From contig CAZSLZ010000085.1 of NCBI GenBank assembly GCA_964607865.1, positions 1-14,402 of the forward strand: a stretch of 14,402 bases of DNA. The letters run 5' to 3'. The notes under the pieces were generated by a model, which was not told where the DNA came from, ran no database searches, and worked only from the letters and a program-made list of their open reading frames with translations. Of this stretch, positions 13,694 to 14,402 are shown piece by piece. The position numbers and the translations under genes are program-made. Positions within the stretch are counted from its first letter, which is position 1, and each line of letters opens with the position of its first letter. The DNA comes from CAZSLZ01 sp964607865 (lineage in GTDB: Bacteria; Vulcanimicrobiota; JAJTBE01; CAZSLZ01).

Positions 13694-14402
13694 TTATAAA
13701 TTTTCTTGGTTCGGGGTCATCTTATAAAATGGGGTTTTGTCCGGGGTTACAAATTTCTGGGAATTCATTGCGCTTACAATTTTAACCTGGGTGCCCTCGC
13801 TGAGATATTCCTGTCCCGAAATTACAACCCGCGCTTTCTGAGGCAACTGGCCCTCCACCATAGCCAGATTGTCTTTTATTTTGAACAATTCCACATATAC
13901 TTTTCTTGCCTGGTTTTTATCATCAATATAAAACAGGTAAAAACCCTTGCCGTCTTCTTTCCGCATAAGGCTGGAAACAGGAACAAAATTACCCTTGAAC
14001 AATTCACCCAGGTTAAAATGAGCTTTTCCGATGGTTCCTGTATAATTTTGAAGAATGGGAGCTTTATCAAGAAGAAGTTTTACCTGAAACGAGCGGGACT
14101 GGGGATCGGATACGGGTTTGATTTCAATAACTTCTGCCTTTATGAATTCTGCAGGTTGTTCGTAAAAATTTACTTCTGCCTTATCCCCTATGTGTATTTC
14201 ATCTATATGGATGCTGGGCACATTAATTACAAAATAGGTGTCCCTGGTGGTGCGAATCTGATAAACAGGTTTGCCGCCTGAAACCACATCTCCGACTTCC
14301 GTATATTTCTGGGCTATAACTCCATCAGCAGGGGCAACAAGCCGGACAGCCGCGTGGTGGAGATCGTCGACGGCGATACGCTGATCCTGGCGGACGGGCG
14401 CG
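13694..14402 (-). CDS. RND efflux membrane fusion protein (HlyD/AcrA-like), 5' partial
   Basis: Periplasmic adaptor of the RND pump. The visible part begins with the second half of the lipoyl-like domain, VAPADGVIAQKYTEVGDVVSGGKPVYQI, then the beta-barrel (YFVINVPSIHIDEIHIGDKAEVNF, RSFQVKLLLDKAPILQNYTGTIGKAHF) and the membrane-proximal domain (FVPVSSLMRKEDGKGFYLFYID to SGQEYLSEGTQVKIV). The N-terminal signal, first lipoyl half and helical hairpin are missing. The frame stays open to the window end, so an internal GTG at 14287 should not be taken as the start. Upstream of about 14340 the sequence becomes very GC-rich and no longer reads like a fusion protein hairpin (see the fragment at 14339-14402). 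The true gene is probably cut there by a joint. It is upstream of, and co-transcribed with, the RND permease. Confidence 0.88.
   Translation of the reverse strand, partial: APVRQDQRIAVDDLHHAAVRLVAPADGVIAQKYTEVGDVVSGGKPVYQIRTTRDTYFVINVPSIHIDEIHIGDKAEVNFYEQPAEFIKAEVIEIKPVSDPQSRSFQVKLLLDKAPILQNYTGTIGKAHFNLGELFKGNFVPVSSLMRKEDGKGFYLFYIDDKNQARKVYVELFKIKDNLAMVEGQLPQKARVVISGQEYLSEGTQVKIVSAMNSQKFVTPDKTPFYKMTPNQENL
14339..14402 (+). CDS. Fragment of a staphylococcal-nuclease-like (SNase) gene, probably foreign
   Basis: The last 62 bases are about 73% GC, against roughly 40% elsewhere. In plus frame they read KPDSRVVEIVDGDTLILADG and then Arg. This is the N-terminal signature of SNase/thermonuclease domains (V..VvDGDTl.l..G..vRl.GID). 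No start codon, ribosome site or signal sequence precedes it, and it overlaps the opposite-strand fusion protein frame. Two unrelated conserved domains meeting head-on at an abrupt composition change suggest an assembly chimera or a recombination junction rather than a real gene of this locus. The fragment is open at the right edge. Confidence 0.55.

Noticed and set aside
13706..14281. 191-residue plus-strand reading frame opposite the membrane fusion protein
   Set aside because: The minus strand carries clear HlyD/AcrA-type domains. The plus-strand translation has no recognisable features and is a shadow frame.
1..14402. CRISPR arrays, insertion sequences, integrases and phage genes
   Set aside because: No regularly spaced repeats, transposase motifs, terminal inverted repeats or phage-like proteins were found on either strand.

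Overview
The window looks like part of the chromosome of a low-GC (roughly 40% by eye) Gram-negative-type bacterium. A tripartite-type RND efflux pump with its membrane fusion protein, and a secreted domain resembling LolA/RseB lipoprotein-sorting folds, both imply an outer membrane. Promoters are close to the sigma-70 consensus, Shine-Dalgarno sites are mostly clear, and two genes use TTG starts with good ribosome sites. The sequence alone does not fix the lineage. The mix of a DUF2089/DUF4097 pair with an RND pump, and the many unrecognised genes, suggest a little-studied phylum. I see no phage, transposon, CRISPR array or rRNA.

Layout. Positions 1-177 are non-coding and hold short palindromic repeats. 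Three minus-strand units follow: a cysteine-free A-type iron-sulfur-carrier-like protein (441-178), a 102-residue unknown protein (905-597) with a strong terminator, and tRNA-Tyr(GUA) (1136-1053) with its own promoter and terminator. On the plus strand, 1304-3368 is a tight two-gene unit. Its first protein begins with the ParA-stimulating N-terminal motif of ParB but continues as a disordered linker and coiled coil. Its second is an unrecognised protein with five evenly spaced beta-hairpin/helix units. A pentapeptide-repeat/transmembrane/TPR protein (3448-4425) follows behind its own promoter and converges with a six-helix membrane protein (5322-4432).

The 172-bp divergent region 5323-5494 has near-consensus promoters facing both ways, repeated CAATAT boxes and a perfect inverted repeat. 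It drives the DUF2089 regulator and the DUF4097 beta-repeat protein (overlapping ATGA, probably one regulatory unit). Next come a two-part membrane protein (periplasmic LolA-like domain, transmembrane helix, GATase-like domain) and enolase, which ends in a strong terminator. The right side is a minus-strand efflux operon: membrane fusion protein (partial), then RND permease.

The most interesting signals are the ParB-motif coiled-coil pair (a candidate partner of a ParA/MinD-type ATPase), the transmembrane LolA-like/GATase-like fusion, and the operator-like DUF2089 control region. The last ~62 bases jump to about 73% GC and read as a staphylococcal-nuclease N-terminal motif on the opposite strand. 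They probably mark a chimeric joint at the window edge and should not be trusted as part of this genome without checking.
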